Shown piece by piece: positions 5,515 through 7,043 of a stretch of 7,043 nucleotides of DNA. A program made the position numbers and the translations under genes. The notes under the pieces were generated by a model. That model was not told the origin of the DNA. It ran no database searches and saw only the letters and a list, made by a program, of their open reading frames with translations. This stretch comes from JBPCRW01 sp050996405. Its GTDB lineage: Bacteria; Acidobacteriota; Blastocatellia; Pyrinomonadales; Pyrinomonadaceae. Numbering within the stretch: position 1 is the stretch's first letter; every line of letters starts with the position of its first letter. The stretch is taken from NCBI GenBank assembly GCA_050996405.1, contig JBPCRW010000236.1, positions 1 through 7,043 on the forward strand, given 5' to 3'.

Positions 5515-7043
5515 TGCCTTTCACCTTTTTGGAATTGCCGGTTTCTACCGCCTCGATTCTTTTCGGAACTAGCGGCTGCGTCGAATTAAGCAAAGCCATT
5601 TGCTCTCTGTTTTCGTCGGCTGTTTTCGCATTTTCGCCGCCTATTTCTTCGTGATATTCCTGCTCGACATTGACATCCCAGACATCGAAATTCGCGCCCA
5701 TTATATTTTTGACCGAGAGCATCGCCGTTAGCATCGAATGGTCTTGATTATTATATTTGTGCATTCCGTTGCGCCCGACCGGATACAGATTGCCGAGATT
5801 GTCCAAAAAATTTCTGATAGTTTTAATCGCGTCCGCGTATTTTGAATCATAAACCGGATAGGCTTTCGGCATCCGCACAACCGCGCCGCCCTCGACATCT
5901 TTCGGGTCAACCAAGCCGAGAATTTCCAGTTCCTTTGTTCCGAGTTTTATCAAATCCGCGTCTGCCGTCGTCCATAAATTGTCGCCTTCAAAACAAAAAT
6001 ACTCCAAACCCAGACAAGTTTTATTCGCGTCCGGGACCATTGCCGGACTCCAGTTTTTAAAGTTTTGAATCCTGCCGACTTTAACCGAAGAATCGTGAAT
6101 ATAAATCCAGTTATCGGCAAATAAATCGGCTTGATTGACAATTAATGAGACGGTCAGAAAATCTCTGTAACTTAAAATATCAGCCGCGCGGCGCACTTCT
6201 TCGGGAACTTCCGGCGACATTTTTCGCACCAATTCCCGAATTGGCATACTACTGATAAAATCAGTTCCCGCAACCGTTTCTCTTTTGCCTTCAACCTCAA
6301 TTTCAACCGCCGTTACTTTATCGCCGCGCCACAGAATTTTCTCGACGCTCGCCTTTAATTTTAATTCGCCGCCCTTTGTTTGAATAACCGCCGCCGCCGT
6401 TTCCCACATCTGACCGGGACCTTTTTCGGGATACTCGAACGAGTCAATTAAAGTTTTGATGACGTTAGCTTTAGCCTTCGGCTGACTTGAAACGAGCGCG
6501 TTTTTAACTGCTGACAGAAGTGATAAACCCTTGATGCGTTGCGCCGCCCATTCCGCCGAAATCTCACTGCACGGAATGCCCCAAACCTTTTCCGTGTAAT
6601 TTTTGAAAAACGTCTCGTAAAGCCGTTTTCCGAAACGATTCGTCACCCAATCTTCGACGCTTATTTCCGGTTTAATCGGAAACATCTGCGCTTTCGTGTA
6701 ACTCAAAAAAGTCAGAACACTGTTAAAAATTCCCAGACCGAACAGCGCGTTCGTCGCCTGAAGCGGATAGTTGAAAAATTTTTTGTTGTAGTAAATTCTC
6801 GAAAGCCGGTTGCGGCGCAAAAATTTTCCTTCCTCTAAAATTTCCCGCCACAAATCTTCAACCGCTTTGACCTTCGTAAAAAAACGATGCCCGCCGATGT
6901 CAAACAGATAGCCTTTGTGATTCACGGTGCGCGAAATTCCGCCGACCACCGCGTCTTTTTCCAGCACGACGGATTTCACGCCGAGTTTGCAAAGCTCGTA
7001 AGCGGCGGTCAAACCCGCAGGACCCGCGCCGATAATAACAACT
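5504..7043 (-). CDS. FAD-dependent oxidoreductase, amine-oxidase / UDP-galactopyranose-mutase-like (5' end outside window)
   Basis: About 512 residues are visible; the frame is still open at the right edge and the first visible residues VVIIGAGPAG are already the FAD-binding beta strand, so only a few residues plus the start codon are missing. Counting from the first visible codon, the dinucleotide fold has GAGPAG at 5-10, the ribose-binding Glu28 and the GG motif in VGGISRT (33-39). GGHRFFTK (50-57), EDWVTNRFGKRLYETFF (130-146) with EKVWG (151-155), and GMHKYNNQDHSMLTAM (426-441) are shared with COG1232-type enzymes and, more distantly, UDP-galactopyranose mutase (about 370-400 residues). 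Such genes are often found in polysaccharide clusters, where they may act on nucleotide or lipid-linked sugars; the exact reaction cannot be read here. The C-terminal 30 residues are polar and probably disordered. It overlaps the small membrane protein gene downstream. Confidence 0.83.
   Translation of the reverse strand, partial: VVIIGAGPAGLTAAYELCKLGVKSVVLEKDAVVGGISRTVNHKGYLFDIGGHRFFTKVKAVEDLWREILEEGKFLRRNRLSRIYYNKKFFNYPLQATNALFGLGIFNSVLTFLSYTKAQMFPIKPEISVEDWVTNRFGKRLYETFFKNYTEKVWGIPCSEISAEWAAQRIKGLSLLSAVKNALVSSQPKAKANVIKTLIDSFEYPEKGPGQMWETAAAVIQTKGGELKLKASVEKILWRGDKVTAVEIEVEGKRETVAGTDFISSMPIRELVRKMSPEVPEEVRRAADILSYRDFLTVSLIVNQADLFADNWIYIHDSSVKVGRIQNFKNWSPAMVPDANKTCLGLEYFCFEGDNLWTTADADLIKLGTKELEILGLVDPKDVEGGAVVRMPKAYPVYDSKYADAIKTIRNFLDNLGNLYPVGRNGMHKYNNQDHSMLTAMLSVKNIMGANFDVWDVNVEQEYHEEIGGENAKTADENREQMALLNSTQPLVPKRIEAVETGNSKKVKGNGR

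Noticed and set aside
7010..7012. TTG as start of the FAD oxidoreductase
   Set aside because: Upstream in-frame codons encode VVIIGAGPAG, the essential FAD-binding loop, so the true start lies beyond the window.
1..7043. CRISPR array, tRNA or rRNA genes, transposase, phage genes
   Set aside because: No regular direct repeats, no conserved RNA sequence and no transposase or phage motifs were seen on either strand.

Overview
The window looks like a bacterial chromosome segment. Protein wording (a CheB domain typical of large CheB/CheR hybrids, a CheY-like receiver, a COG1232-type FAD enzyme beside polysaccharide genes) fits soil Acidobacteriota, class Blastocatellia, best. That placement is inference from remembered family resemblance, not from a search. 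Genes mix AT-rich spacers with moderately GC-rich coding sequence and use ATG starts with AGG-type ribosome binding sites.

Left part (about 1-1256, minus strand): a CheB methylesterase domain that stops abruptly just after its catalytic Asp, then a single-domain response regulator, then the start of an unrecognised reading frame that runs off the left edge. The CheB gene is probably broken.

Middle (1257-2550): a 394-base divergent spacer holds an imperfect palindromic repeat of about 100 bp. It is followed by an intact [2Fe-2S] subunit of a PaoABC-type molybdenum aldehyde oxidoreductase. The FAD and molybdenum subunits that should follow are gone. In their place is a 47-codon reading frame that joins the first residues of the FAD subunit to the last residues of the molybdenum subunit. 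This looks like the scar of one internal deletion of several kilobases, or an assembly join that mimics one. A plausible sigma70 promoter with an inverted repeat over its -35 box lies ahead of the next gene.

Right part (2551-7043): a glycan-precursor region. A mannose-1-phosphate guanylyltransferase and a phosphohexomutase lie together on the plus strand, 42 bases apart. Together they could turn a hexose 6-phosphate into GDP-mannose through the 1-phosphate. Converging on them from the right, on the minus strand, are an FAD-dependent oxidoreductase of the UDP-galactopyranose-mutase/amine-oxidase type (its start lies beyond the right edge) and, overlapping its end by 11 bases, a small two-segment membrane protein with a regular Gly-every-fourth-residue pattern in both segments.

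I see no rRNA, tRNA, CRISPR array or complete mobile element. The most notable signals are the aldehyde-oxidase deletion scar, the truncated CheB, the palindromic repeat and the double glycine zipper. I do not see convincing evidence for a wholly new system.
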